DNA from: Archangium_A sp035910535
GTDB taxonomy: Bacteria > Myxococcota > Myxococcia > Myxococcales > Myxococcaceae
NCBI GenBank assembly: GCA_035910535.1
Contig: JAMHXF010000121.1
Span: 17,774 to 81,773, forward strand
Direction of reading: 5' to 3'
Length of the DNA stretch: 64,000 nt
The first letter of the stretch is position 1; each line of letters starts with the position of its first letter. This document shows positions 1-8,596 of the stretch, piece by piece. Under the pieces are notes generated by a model that was not told where the DNA came from, did not search any database, and worked only from the letters and a program-made list of their open reading frames with translations. The position numbers were made by a program, and so were the translations under genes.

Positions 1-1
1 C

Positions 2-436
2 ACCCTCGCCATCTCTCCCGACGGAGACGCGTCGGTGCTGCCGCTGACGCAGCGAATCGTGGCGCTCGCTCCGCAGCTGGCGGGGTGGGAATTTCTCGCG
101 GCGCGACCGGCGAAGGTGGCACCGCCGAAGTTCACCTTCAACATCGACGGCAAGAAGCAGCTCGTTGACCCGGCGAACTGGCGCTACGCGCTCACGCGAG
201 TGGGCCCGCAGTCGTTCGACGTTGAAATTGAGCAGGTCGGCCTGCCTGAGCTTCGTGATGACGACCGCCACGCAGCAGCGGTGGCCGTGCTCGACGCGGT
301 GCTGGGTGAAGAGAAGCGCCTCGCGTTCATTCGCACCATCGAGCCGGTGAGCTCGTCCACCGGAGCTCGCGCTGCGGCGCTCTCGAAGCTCTCAGCGCAC
401 CTTGATTCGCTGTGCCGACCCGCCGCGCGCGCGTGA
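2..436 (+). CDS. C-terminal part of an unrecognised protein (5' end outside window)
   Basis: The frame is open from the left edge, so about 144 C-terminal residues of a longer protein are seen. A GTG at 35 could serve as start, but the frame is equally open before it. The visible part is a mixed alpha/beta sequence with a basic-aromatic patch (FTFNIDGKKQLVDPANWRY) and an Ala/Arg-rich tail. No signal peptide or membrane segment is present. It converges on the TonB receptor gene with an 11-base gap. I do not recognise the family and assign no function. Confidence 0.6.
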   Translation, partial: TLAISPDGDASVLPLTQRIVALAPQLAGWEFLAARPAKVAPPKFTFNIDGKKQLVDPANWRYALTRVGPQSFDVEIEQVGLPELRDDDRHAAAVAVLDAVLGEEKRLAFIRTIEPVSSSTGARAAALSKLSAHLDSLCRPAARA

Positions 437-447
437 GGCGCCGGATC

Positions 448-2304
448 TCAATCTGGCTGAATGCTGACGCCCGCGAAGAACTGACGACCGGGCATCGGGA
501 AGCCGTACTCGGTCGAATAGTCCGCGTCGAAGACGTTGGTGACGCGGAACCAGCCGCGCACGTTCGCCGGCCCGAGCTCGAGCCGCGCGTCGAGCACCGC
601 CGCCGGTGGCAACGTCGAGAGCACGCGCGTGTCGGGGTGCGTGAAGGTTCGCTCGCTCATCACGCGCACGCCGGCCCACAGCTCGAGCCACGGCCACGGC
701 GTCGCCGCCGCGTCGACCACCGCCTGGTGCGTCGGCCGGTATTCGAGCGCGCCCACCGACTGCAGCACGTAGCCCGCACGCACCCGGCCGTACGTCGAAC
801 GCCACCCCATCGCCAACTCACCGCCGGCCAGCCGCGCCTGCGACACGTTGCGCAGCTGCTCGAGCCCACCCTCCACGCGCACCGCGGCAATCAAGTCAGT
901 CACCTCCGCGTTCCACCCCGAGAGCTCGAGCTGCAGTGACGTCACCGGCCGCCACTTCGCCGTCGCGCCGAAGTGCCACGCGGCCTCAGGCCTCAACGCG
1001 GCGTTCGGCAGACGAAAGCCCATCGCTTCACTGAAGCGCTCCCGAAGCGTGGGGAAGCGCGTGCGGCGCGCGACGGTCAACGAGAACGACAGCGTGTCTG
1101 CGGGCTCCAACACAGCCGACAACAACGGCCCCACGCCGACGCCGGGCTGCGCCTCCAACGCCACCGGCACCTCGACGTCGAGCTGCACGCCCGCGAGCAG
1201 CGCGAGAGACGACAACGGCTTCCACTCCAGCTCCGGCGCCGCGGTGATGATGACGCGCGACACGTCGGCCGGGTCGGCGTTCGACGCCTTCGAGGTGTGC
1301 TGCTCGCCCTGCACGCCGACCCAGAAGCGCCACGACAACGAATCGACGATGCGCCCGCTGCCGCGCGTGCGCACGCCGAGGCTCATGTCGTCATAGAGCG
1401 ACGAGAACGCGCGCGGCGTGGTCTGCGTGTCGAACGTGGTGTCGTCGTACGCGTCGACGGTGTTCACCGCGCCGCGCCACCACGCCATCGTCTCGATTCG
1501 CACGCCGTCTTTTTCATAGCGGTGCCCGAGCTGCACCGTGCCGGTGTTCCACAGCGTGAAGCGCCAGAAGCGGGGGCGGTCATCGAGCGTGCTCGGCGGC
1601 ATGCCGCGCTGCCCCGACAAAAACCACCCCGTCAGCTCGAGCGAATGCGCGCCCGACTGCCACGACGCCGCCGCGCCGACGTAGCCCGTGCGTCGGTCTG
1701 AGTTGAGCCGCGCGCCGCCGTCTTCGCGAAAGGTCGGCACGAAGCGCGCCGAGAGCGGCGTCGCGTCGCGCGTCGCGTAGCCAGAGAAGACGGTGAGCGC
1801 GAAGGGCCCGGCACGCACCGCGCTGCGCGCGTTCACCTCGAAGCGCCCGAGGCCACCGACCTCGAGCTGCGTCAACAGCAACGGCCCACGCCCCGCGCGG
1901 CGCGTGCGCAGGTCGACGACACCACCAAGCCCGTTGGGCCCGGCCAGCACCGAGGTCGGCCCCGGCGCGACGTCGATGCGCTCGAGCATCGCGGCCGGCA
2001 CCATGTCGAGGTCGATTTGCCCGTCGTACGGAATCTCGAAGGGCGCGCCGTCGAGCAACACCGCGAGCTGCCGCTGCGCAAACCCACGCAGCGTGATGAT
2101 GCGCTCGCCGCGCGCCCCGGCCGTGGCGTGAATCGACGGGTCGTAGTCGAGCGCCTCGACCGCGGTGCGCGCGCCGACCTCGCGCATGCGAGCTTCACGC
2201 AGCGAGTGGCCGATGGGCTCGCCCGCCGCCGTCACCATGGTCTCGAAGCGCGAAGACGTTCCACCGTCGGCCTGCGCGACGACGAGCAGCACCCACCACG
2301 TCAT
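448..2304 (-). CDS. TonB-dependent outer-membrane receptor
   Basis: A 618-residue outer-membrane receptor. A short hydrophobic leader (about residues 1-12) is followed by a plug domain (about 20-130) with the typical runs ITLRGFAQRQLAVLLDGAPF and RIDVAPGPTSVLAGPNGLGG, then an antiparallel barrel of alternating polar and hydrophobic strands to the end. It would import a scarce ligand with energy from TonB-ExbBD. Its ATG overlaps the stop of the upstream lipoprotein gene by one base (TGATG), so the two are translationally coupled. The divergent XRE regulator with a ligand-binding domain probably controls it. The substrate cannot be told from sequence; the last residues (SIQPD) are not the usual terminal aromatic. 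Confidence 0.9.
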   Translation of the reverse strand: MTWWVLLVVAQADGGTSSRFETMVTAAGEPIGHSLREARMREVGARTAVEALDYDPSIHATAGARGERIITLRGFAQRQLAVLLDGAPFEIPYDGQIDLDMVPAAMLERIDVAPGPTSVLAGPNGLGGVVDLRTRRAGRGPLLLTQLEVGGLGRFEVNARSAVRAGPFALTVFSGYATRDATPLSARFVPTFREDGGARLNSDRRTGYVGAAASWQSGAHSLELTGWFLSGQRGMPPSTLDDRPRFWRFTLWNTGTVQLGHRYEKDGVRIETMAWWRGAVNTVDAYDDTTFDTQTTPRAFSSLYDDMSLGVRTRGSGRIVDSLSWRFWVGVQGEQHTSKASNADPADVSRVIITAAPELEWKPLSSLALLAGVQLDVEVPVALEAQPGVGVGPLLSAVLEPADTLSFSLTVARRTRFPTLRERFSEAMGFRLPNAALRPEAAWHFGATAKWRPVTSLQLELSGWNAEVTDLIAAVRVEGGLEQLRNVSQARLAGGELAMGWRSTYGRVRAGYVLQSVGALEYRPTHQAVVDAAATPWPWLELWAGVRVMSERTFTHPDTRVLSTLPPAAVLDARLELGPANVRGWFRVTNVFDADYSTEYGFPMPGRQFFAGVSIQPD

Positions 2305-2765
2305 CAGCGCGGCGTGACGAAGAGGTCGGTGGCGTCACGCATGTAAAGACAGCCGGGGTAACCCAACGAGTCGTCCCACGTGAGGTTGCGCGTGCTGGTC
2401 TCGATGCCGCCCAGCGCCAGCTTGTCGCCGCTCACCGGCACGAGGCTCATGCAGTTCGCGCGCGACGCCGGGTCGAAGCCGTCGGACGCCTTGAAGCCGA
2501 CCTGCAGCGCGTCGAGCGCCGCGCCCGGCAGCGCCGTAGAGACGACGGTGTTCAGCCGCACGACTGTTTTTCCTTCAAGCATGTCGGTGGCCAGCGGGTT
2601 GAGCGCGACCGCCTGCGCGCCTCCGTCGGGCAGGTGCACCGTCACCGAGAGGCCCGCGTCTTCGGTCATGCCCGCGTCTTCAGCCAGCACGCCGGCGTCT
2701 TCCGGCATCATCGACGGGGCGCCGCAGCCCACCAGCGCTACACAACACAGCAAGAGAGTCCGCAT
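2304..2765 (-). CDS. Small lipoprotein upstream of TonB receptor
   Basis: 153 residues. The leader ends in a lipobox (LVGCGAPS), giving a mature lipid-anchored protein that starts with a linker holding three EDAG/EDAGM repeats, a common linker style in myxobacterial exported proteins. The rest is a small beta-rich domain with two cysteines (ANCMS, GYPGCLYM) and no recognised family. It is first in a two-gene unit with the TonB receptor and coupled to it by a TGATG overlap, so it may be a ligand-capture or accessory lipoprotein of that receptor. That role is inferred from position only. Confidence 0.75.
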   Translation of the reverse strand: MRTLLLCCVALVGCGAPSMMPEDAGVLAEDAGMTEDAGLSVTVHLPDGGAQAVALNPLATDMLEGKTVVRLNTVVSTALPGAALDALQVGFKASDGFDPASRANCMSLVPVSGDKLALGGIETSTRNLTWDDSLGYPGCLYMRDATDLFVTPR

Positions 2766-2796
2766 TCGATGGCGCTACGGCGTCTCGGGCACGAAG

Positions 2797-2836
2797 ACAA
2801 TTCGACATGTCGCCTCGTCAAGTACACTTGACGCCC
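2797..2836 (+). promoter_or_regulatory. Leaderless promoter with two palindromic operator candidates
   Basis: A -35-like TTCGAC (2801-2806) and a -10-like TACACT (2823-2828) are 16 bases apart, and the ATG begins 8 bases after the -10, so the mRNA would start at or next to the start codon. Two palindromes overlap this promoter: CGACATGTCG (2803-2812) and GTCAAGT-AC-ACTTGAC (2817-2832). They lie between the divergent receptor unit and the XRE gene and could let one regulator control both sides. Confidence 0.6.
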
Positions 2837-3892
2837 ATGAACAGGCTCCGCGAGCTGCGCGCAGAACGGGCGATGGCGCAGGTGACGCTCGCCGACGCGG
2901 TGGGGCTGTCGCGGCAGGCGCTGCACGCGCTGGAGTCGGGGAAGTCGGTGCCGGGCGTCGACGTGGCGCTGCGGTTGGCGGCGGTGTTGGGCGTGACGGT
3001 CGAGAAGCTGTTCTCGTCGGCGGCGGCCGAGGCGCGCGTCGTCGCTCGGCTGGCGGGGCCCGCGGCGCCCGGTGCGGGAGCTCGACGACGCGTGGCGCTC
3101 GCGAGGGTCAACGAGGCGTGGGTCGCGCACCCGCTCACCGGTCGAGACACGCGCGCCGCCGACGGCCTCTTCAGCGACGGCGCCGTCGAGCCGCTCTCGT
3201 CACTCGCGCGCGCGCAGCGGCGGCTGCTCGTCATGGGCTGCGCGCCGGCGCTCGGGCTGCTCGCGGCGCGGCTCGGCGACGACGTGCCGCTCACCTGGCT
3301 CCCGGGCGGCAGCCGCGCGGCGCTCGAGGCGCTCGCGCGCGGCGACGTGCACATCGCAGGCATTCACCACGGCAGCGACGACCAGCGCGCGGGCCTCGTC
3401 CGCTCCGTGCTGCCGAAGACCCCGGCGCTCCGCGTGACGCTCGCCGACTGGGAGCTCGGCCTCGTCGTCGCGCGGGGAAACCCGAAGCGGCTGCGGGCCA
3501 CGCGCGACCTCGCGAAGCCCGGCGTGCGCGTCGTGCTCCGCGAAGCCGGCAGCGGCGCGCGCACCTTCCTCGAAGACGCGCTGAAGAGAGAGCGCGTGCC
3601 CTGGTCGCGCGTGAAGACCGTCACGCCGCTCGCCAGCGGCCACCTCGAGGTCGCCGAGCGCGTGGCCCTCGGCGCCGCGGACACGGGCATCACCATCGGC
3701 GCGGCGGCGGTGGCCTTCGACCTCGACTTCATTCCGCTCATCGAAGAGCGCTTCGAGCTCGTCATTCCCCGCAGCCTCGTGCGCGACGAGCGCGTCGAAC
3801 GCCTCGTCGACGTGCTCGCCAGCGCACCGTTTCGGCGCGAGCTGGCGCAGCTCGGCGGCTACTTCACCGCGCCCACCGGAGCCTCGAAGTAG
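2837..3892 (+). CDS. XRE-family regulator fused to periplasmic-binding-like sensor domain
   Basis: 351 residues. Residues 3-58 form an XRE helix-turn-helix (VTLADAVGLSRQALHALESG). After a linker, about residues 125-345 resemble the cytosolic PBP_like domain related to molybdate-binding proteins (MGCAPALGLLAARLG, TWLPGGSRAALEAL, REAGSGARTFLEDAL). This is a one-component sensor: a small ligand bound by the C-terminal domain would change DNA binding. ATG 2837 is chosen over the upstream ATG 2807 because the XRE fold begins there and a promoter ends 8 bases before it. It diverges from the lipoprotein/TonB-receptor unit, its likely target. An oxyanion ligand is possible but unproven. Confidence 0.85.
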   Translation: MNRLRELRAERAMAQVTLADAVGLSRQALHALESGKSVPGVDVALRLAAVLGVTVEKLFSSAAAEARVVARLAGPAAPGAGARRRVALARVNEAWVAHPLTGRDTRAADGLFSDGAVEPLSSLARAQRRLLVMGCAPALGLLAARLGDDVPLTWLPGGSRAALEALARGDVHIAGIHHGSDDQRAGLVRSVLPKTPALRVTLADWELGLVVARGNPKRLRATRDLAKPGVRVVLREAGSGARTFLEDALKRERVPWSRVKTVTPLASGHLEVAERVALGAADTGITIGAAAVAFDLDFIPLIEERFELVIPRSLVRDERVERLVDVLASAPFRRELAQLGGYFTAPTGASK

Positions 3893-3915
3893 CGACGCGA
3901 AAAAAGAACTCGCCG

Positions 3916-3938
3916 CTGAATTCAGTACGGTTCAGCCC
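3916..3938 (+). promoter_or_regulatory. Likely leaderless promoter element
   Basis: A perfect palindrome CTGAATTCAG (3916-3925) directly precedes a -10-like TACGGT (3926-3931). Seven bases later comes the ATG, with no Shine-Dalgarno sequence. No clear -35 is visible. Confidence 0.35.
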
Positions 3939-4373
3939 ATGACATCGACACATCGAGGGTCTTTCGCGGCGGGAGGTTGGCTCTGGTACGTCGGCGGGCT
4001 GGTCCTCATCTCCGGCGTGCTGGGGCTCGCGCAGGGCACCGGGCTCATGGGCGTCGTCTCGCTGCTCATCGGCGCGGGCTTGCTCGTGATGCCGGTGCTG
4101 CGTTGGAAGCAGACCCTGGTGCTCGACGACGAAGGCCTCACGTGGACGAGGCTCACCGGCGTCACCAAAGTCTCACGCGCGCAGCTCAAGCAGGTGACGC
4201 TCATTCACCACCGCGGTCGCAACGGGAACTTCGAAGAGCTCGAGGTGGTGCTCGCCGACGGCGGCACGCTTTCAATCATCGGCGTCGAGCAGGCCGAGCA
4301 GGCGGCCAGCACGCTGCACGCGTTGAGCACCCCGTCCACGCAGCGCGCTTCGACAGGTTGGAAGGCCCCGTGA
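3939..4373 (+). CDS. Small membrane protein with PH-like C-terminal domain
   Basis: 144 residues. Two hydrophobic helices (about 11-31 and 34-51) are followed by a short beta-rich domain (LVLDDEGLTWTRLTGVTKVSRAQL, split here only for description) that looks like a bacterial PH-type domain of small membrane proteins. No enzyme motif is seen. Its stop overlaps the GTG of the next gene (GTGA), so both are probably made together. Function unknown; likely an inner-membrane protein with its soluble domain in the cytoplasm. Confidence 0.65.
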   Translation: MTSTHRGSFAAGGWLWYVGGLVLISGVLGLAQGTGLMGVVSLLIGAGLLVMPVLRWKQTLVLDDEGLTWTRLTGVTKVSRAQLKQVTLIHHRGRNGNFEELEVVLADGGTLSIIGVEQAEQAASTLHALSTPSTQRASTGWKAP

Positions 4374-5062
4374 ACGAAATTCCTCCGCAGGTCCTGCTCG
4401 CGCCAGTCATCGCCATCGCCGTCGTCGTCTACATGTTGGTGATGCGCGGCCGCGCCGCGAAGCAGCACGACACGCAGTGGAGCCAGTACCGCGCGTCCGA
4501 GCTGGCGACGCGCCTCGGGCTCCAGCTCGTGAAGGGCGACCCGGGCTTCAACTTCTTCATTCGCCAGGCGAACGCCGACGTCGCGCGCGGCCCCGCCGAC
4601 GGCAAGCCGATTCTCGTGGAGGTGCTGCTCGAAGAAGGCGACTGCTCGCTGCGCTACCTCTACCGCGTCGAACAGGAAACCGACCTCGCGCAGGTGCGTT
4701 GGCGCACGTGGTTCGACTGCCGCATGACGGTGCGCACGCAGCAGCCGTTTCCTCCGTTTGAGGTCACCTCGCGCAACGCGCCCATGGGGCCCATCGTGCG
4801 CACGCAGCGACTCCCTGAGCTGAAGCCGGGAGACGCCACGTACCTCATCACCACCAACGAGGCCGGCGTCGGCGACGTGCTGCGCGAGCACCTGCCTGCG
4901 TTTTCAGTCTTCGTGAACTCGGGCGTTCACCTCGTCGGCGATGGGCAGTCGGTGTCCTTCGTGATGAAGCACGACAAGGCGCCGCTGCTGGCCAACGCGC
5001 TCTATTACGCCGAAGACATGCAACGGCTGCTCACCGGGCTCGCGCGCTCTCTCGGGGGTTGA
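4370..5062 (+). CDS. Membrane-anchored protein of unknown function
   Basis: 230 residues. One N-terminal membrane helix (about 9-25, LLAPVIAIAVVVYMLV) is followed by a soluble alpha/beta domain without recognised motifs. The GTG start overlaps the stop of the preceding membrane gene by four bases (GTGA), which fixes the start and suggests a coupled pair. The soluble part is probably cytosolic, since the flanking RGRAAK is positive and lies after the helix. I do not recognise the family. Confidence 0.6.
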   Translation: MNEIPPQVLLAPVIAIAVVVYMLVMRGRAAKQHDTQWSQYRASELATRLGLQLVKGDPGFNFFIRQANADVARGPADGKPILVEVLLEEGDCSLRYLYRVEQETDLAQVRWRTWFDCRMTVRTQQPFPPFEVTSRNAPMGPIVRTQRLPELKPGDATYLITTNEAGVGDVLREHLPAFSVFVNSGVHLVGDGQSVSFVMKHDKAPLLANALYYAEDMQRLLTGLARSLGG

Positions 5063-5099
5063 GCCGCGGCGGCGGCCCCTGACGAGGTAAGGTCGCGGC

Positions 5100-6080
5100 G
5101 TGCAAACGCTCCGACTCGCGGCCCTGGTGCTGATCAGCTCTTCGCTCGCTGGCTGCAACTGCGGCGGCACCATCAACGTCGGGGGCGAGCGCGACGGCGG
5201 GTCGCTCAGTGACGGCGGCCCGGCGACCGGCGGCGGCAACGGCGGCACGGGCGGCGGCAGCGCGACGGGCGGCGGCTCGAACACCGGCGGCGGCAGCGGG
5301 CCGACCACCGAGGTCTGCGACGGCATCGACAACGACCTCAACGGCATCATCGACGACGTCGACGTGGGCATGGACGGCGTGTGCGACTGCTTGAAAATCG
5401 CCACGCTCGGCTTCGCTGGGCAGTGGGGCGGCGGCAGCGTGTTCTCGGTGTGGCTCGACGGAAAGAGCCAGGCCGGCGTCGCGGCGCTGGGAGACCAGAC
5501 CCTCACCGCTGCGCTGCTCGCGCAATACGACGTCATCGTCGTTCAAGACGTGCGCGAGTCGGGCGCATCGGGCGTGGGCAACGGGCTGGGCCGCGCGTAT
5601 GCGCCAGCTGAAGTCGACGCGCTCCAGGCGTGGGTCGCGGGCGGCGGCGGCGTGATGACGCTCATCGGCTACGGCGACTCGAGCGAAGTCGTGAACGTGA
5701 ATCGCCTGCTCGCGCCGTACGGCCTCAACTACGGCAGCGCGCAGGTGCTCGGCGCCATCGGCGGCTCGACGCGGCCCATCACCCAGTGGGCGACGCACCC
5801 GCTGACCGACTCGGTGACGCGCGTGGGCACCGACAACGGCTACGAAGTTCAAGGCGGCGGCACCCGCATCGCGTGGGACATGCAGTCGGGCAACGTCGAC
5901 GTCGCGCGCGCCATCGAGCATCAGGCGGGGCGCGTCTACGTGTGGGGCGACGAGTGGATTACGTACGACTCCGAGTGGAGCGCGCACGCCGACTACCAGG
6001 TCGAGCGCTTCTGGTTGAACTCGCTCAAGTGGCTCACCGCGGTCGGCCGCTGCCAGGTCGAGATTCCAGACATCAACTGA
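5100..6080 (+). CDS. Lipoprotein with MopE-type metal-binding motif and ThuA/GATase-like domain
   Basis: 326 residues. The signal peptide ends in a lipobox (LAGCNCGG); a low-complexity Gly/Thr linker (GGGNGGTGGGSATGGG) follows. Around residue 77 is EVCDGIDNDLNGIIDD, the Asp/Asn-rich motif found in MopE-like proteins and many myxobacterial exported proteins, probably a Ca/metal-binding loop. The remaining 220 residues look like a class I glutamine-amidotransferase/ThuA-like fold (YDVIVVQDVR, GGGGVMTLIGYG, RVYVWGDEWITYD). GTG start; TAAGGT ends 6 bases before it, so the message may be leaderless. Anchored outside the cytoplasm; role unknown. Confidence 0.75.
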   Translation: MQTLRLAALVLISSSLAGCNCGGTINVGGERDGGSLSDGGPATGGGNGGTGGGSATGGGSNTGGGSGPTTEVCDGIDNDLNGIIDDVDVGMDGVCDCLKIATLGFAGQWGGGSVFSVWLDGKSQAGVAALGDQTLTAALLAQYDVIVVQDVRESGASGVGNGLGRAYAPAEVDALQAWVAGGGGVMTLIGYGDSSEVVNVNRLLAPYGLNYGSAQVLGAIGGSTRPITQWATHPLTDSVTRVGTDNGYEVQGGGTRIAWDMQSGNVDVARAIEHQAGRVYVWGDEWITYDSEWSAHADYQVERFWLNSLKWLTAVGRCQVEIPDIN

Positions 6081-6125
6081 AGCCTCGCTGGAAAAGAACG
6101 CGCGCAGCACACGAGTACAGGAGGC

Positions 6126-7352
6126 ATGAACCGACTCCTCGTAGTGCTGGTGAGCGCCCTGGCGTGCACCGGCTGTATGCTGGCTCCATTCGACGGCCAG
6201 CAGGTCGCCTCGACCACCAACCCCGTCACCTTTGAAGGCATGCACCTGCGCGCCGGAGGCTCAGTCACCATCGAAGCGTGGGACTTCGGCGCTGGCGTCT
6301 TCAGGCCCATCACCAACACCACCGCCGCGAGCGATGGAGGCTGGGCGACCTCCGAGGGCACGCTCTACGGCTGGAGCTCCCGGCAGACGCTCGGCCCCGC
6401 ATTCTGGGGCCCCGGCTCGAGAAACATGGGGCGCCACGCGCGGGTTCGCGCCGTCACCACCAGCACCACCGGCGCGCCGCACACCATGATGTCGGTGAAC
6501 GAAGACTGGGGCTCGTGTTGGAACGAGAACGGCCAGAGTATCGGCGCGTTCGCCGAGAATTGCCGCTCGTCGAACAGCCCCGTCGCCGTGCTGCAGACGC
6601 GCGACTACTGCCCGCCTGCACTCGACAACACGCAGTACACCGGCGAGCTCTTCTACGACGTCGCCCGTCGCCGCATCGGAGCCACCGTCACCGTCACCTC
6701 GCGCGCGCCCATCACGTCTCCGTCGACGACCTTCTCGCTCGTGCAGGCGGGCTCCTTCCTTCCCGTCACGTGGACGGACTGCACGGTGAGCACCCCCACC
6801 GCAGGGCGCATGACGCGCACCTGCTACACGAGCTCGCTCTCGGTACCGACAGCGTGCGCGTACAACGCACTGCTCACAAACCCGCTGCACCTCATCACTC
6901 GAACGACGATGGGCCACCCGTGCCACGCCGGCGAGACGCAACAGCAGTGGGCCGCCCGCAGCGCCACCTGCACTCCGCCGCCGCCGCCTCCTCCTCCTCC
7001 GGAGTCGCGCCCGAACCTCACCATCTCGCTCGGCGCACACGACGGCATCACGTTGCCGGTCTCGGTGTGCAACGTGGGCCCTGGCACGTACACGCCCGTC
7101 GCCAGCGGTCTGCTGGTCTCGCATCAGGGCTCGCTGCAGCTGCTCGGCACCGTCACCGACGTGTCGTCTGTCGTGCCTCGCCTCGCACCCGGCACGTGCG
7201 CGTTCGTTGGTGGTGGGTTCATCGGCGCGAGCTCGGGCGCAGGAGGTGGCGGATGGCTCGCGTCTGTGTCGGCGACCGCGTGCGTCGACACCGCGAACGT
7301 CGTCAACGAAGTGAGCGACGTCGACAACTGCGCGACCCGCCTTCGGGACTGA
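6126..7352 (+). CDS. Lipoprotein with C-terminal CARDB-like domain
   Basis: 408 residues. The lipobox CTGCMLAP ends the signal peptide. The first 270 residues form a domain with eight or so cysteines and many aromatic residues that I do not recognise. A run of nine prolines (about 280-290) links it to a last domain (about 292-408) that resembles CARDB adhesion modules (RPNLTISL, LPVSVCNVGPGTYTP, NEVSDVDNC). A strong AGGAGG lies directly upstream of the ATG. Probably surface or periplasmic, perhaps a binding or structural protein. Confidence 0.7.
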   Translation: MNRLLVVLVSALACTGCMLAPFDGQQVASTTNPVTFEGMHLRAGGSVTIEAWDFGAGVFRPITNTTAASDGGWATSEGTLYGWSSRQTLGPAFWGPGSRNMGRHARVRAVTTSTTGAPHTMMSVNEDWGSCWNENGQSIGAFAENCRSSNSPVAVLQTRDYCPPALDNTQYTGELFYDVARRRIGATVTVTSRAPITSPSTTFSLVQAGSFLPVTWTDCTVSTPTAGRMTRTCYTSSLSVPTACAYNALLTNPLHLITRTTMGHPCHAGETQQQWAARSATCTPPPPPPPPPESRPNLTISLGAHDGITLPVSVCNVGPGTYTPVASGLLVSHQGSLQLLGTVTDVSSVVPRLAPGTCAFVGGGFIGASSGAGGGGWLASVSATACVDTANVVNEVSDVDNCATRLRD

Positions 7353-7388
7353 GCCGTCACCGCGCGCACGCTGTGGCAAGGTCGCACC

Positions 7389-8588
7389 ATGAAGCGCTTC
7401 CTTGCTCTGAGTCTGATGGCGTTGTGTGCGTGCGGTGAACCCCCAACGCCCGATGCAGGTGTCGTGGTCGACGCTGGAGACGGCGACGACTTCGACGCCG
7501 GTTGCCTGGCGATGGTGACGCCCGCCGACGGCGTGCGGCGCCTCGTGGTCTCGCACCCGTTCCCTGCTGACGGTGGCTCGAAGGACAACCGCTTCGAGGT
7601 CTTCACCGTCGCCGCCGACGGCGTGCTGACCGCGACGGGCACCGAGTTCCGCATGGGCGTGGCTGGTGACTACACCTCGCCCATCATCTTCACGACTGAC
7701 GGGCGCATTGGCTTCGTCGCGCAAGAAGACGGCACCATCGGCGTGTTCCGCTTCGAGGGCCCCAACGTCGTGGTGGTGAACGCCGCGTTCGACGGCAACT
7801 TCTCGGCGGGCAAGTTGTTGCTGCAGCCCTCGGGCGACAAGCTGTGGGTCACCGACTTCAACACGCAAAACAACGGCGGCGGCGTGTACTCGGTCGACAT
7901 CGGCTGCGACGGCGCGCTCTCGAACGTGCAGTGGGTGTTGCCCGGCAACAACGCGAGCGGCGCCGTCTTCCTTCGCGACCGCGCGGAGCTCATCGTCACC
8001 GCGCGAAGCCTCGCGAGCTCGGCGGTGATGCAAGACGTTCACGTCGTCGACGTCACGCAGGCCACGGCGCCGGTGGTGTTGAGCAGCGCGACGGGCTTCC
8101 CCGACCGCGACGCGATTGCGCCCATGGTGGCCCTCTCGCGCGGCGCGCGCTTCGTGGCGGTGCCTGACACGGGCTTCGGCGCGGGTGACCGCGTCGCGTT
8201 CTTCGAGAAGACCGGCACCAGGCTCGCGTCACGCGGCGTGATGAACGTGAGCGCGCCCGGTGGCCTCGCGTTCTCGCCGTTCGCCGACGAGGGCCTGGTG
8301 ATGAGCACCGACGGGGCGGATCAATACGTACACTTCTCGTGGAACACCGCGGGCACGAGCTTCTCGGTGACGGGGAACCTGCCGTACGCGCACGGTCGGC
8401 CGCAGCTGCCCGGCGCACCGGTGATGATTTCGCGCGGCCAGCTCGAGGGCCGCCTGTTCATCGCCGAGCTCGAGTCGATTCGTCAGCTGCAGTTCAACCG
8501 CGACGGCGGCGTCACCGACATTTCGAAGACGCCCGCGAGCGGCACGGGCTCCGCGCAGATCCTCGGGACCCTCGGCGTCACGCCTTGA
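7389..8588 (+). CDS. Lipoprotein with predicted beta-propeller
   Basis: 399 residues. Signal peptide with lipobox (LCACGEPP), an Asp/Ala/Gly linker (DAGVVVDAGDGDDFDAG), then repeating blade-like beta segments (PIIFTTDGRIGFVAQEDGTI, LLLQPSGDKLWVTDFN, LVVSHPF, FVAVPDTGFGAGDRVAFF) typical of a lactonase-like or YVTN-type seven-bladed propeller. No catalytic residues can be assigned. CAAGGT six bases before the ATG mirrors the TAAGGT at the GTG of the lipoprotein gene two genes earlier, hinting at related promoters. Stop codon abuts the convergent gene. Confidence 0.7.
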   Translation: MKRFLALSLMALCACGEPPTPDAGVVVDAGDGDDFDAGCLAMVTPADGVRRLVVSHPFPADGGSKDNRFEVFTVAADGVLTATGTEFRMGVAGDYTSPIIFTTDGRIGFVAQEDGTIGVFRFEGPNVVVVNAAFDGNFSAGKLLLQPSGDKLWVTDFNTQNNGGGVYSVDIGCDGALSNVQWVLPGNNASGAVFLRDRAELIVTARSLASSAVMQDVHVVDVTQATAPVVLSSATGFPDRDAIAPMVALSRGARFVAVPDTGFGAGDRVAFFEKTGTRLASRGVMNVSAPGGLAFSPFADEGLVMSTDGADQYVHFSWNTAGTSFSVTGNLPYAHGRPQLPGAPVMISRGQLEGRLFIAELESIRQLQFNRDGGVTDISKTPASGTGSAQILGTLGVTP

Positions 8589-8596
8589 TCAAGGCG
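8581..8596. promoter_or_regulatory. Perfect 16-bp palindrome across two abutting stop codons
   Basis: CGCCTTGATCAAGGCG is centred on TGATCA, where the TGA of the rightward gene and the TGA of the leftward gene meet with no gap. It might act as a bidirectional end signal, but there is no loop or T tract. Confidence 0.3.
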
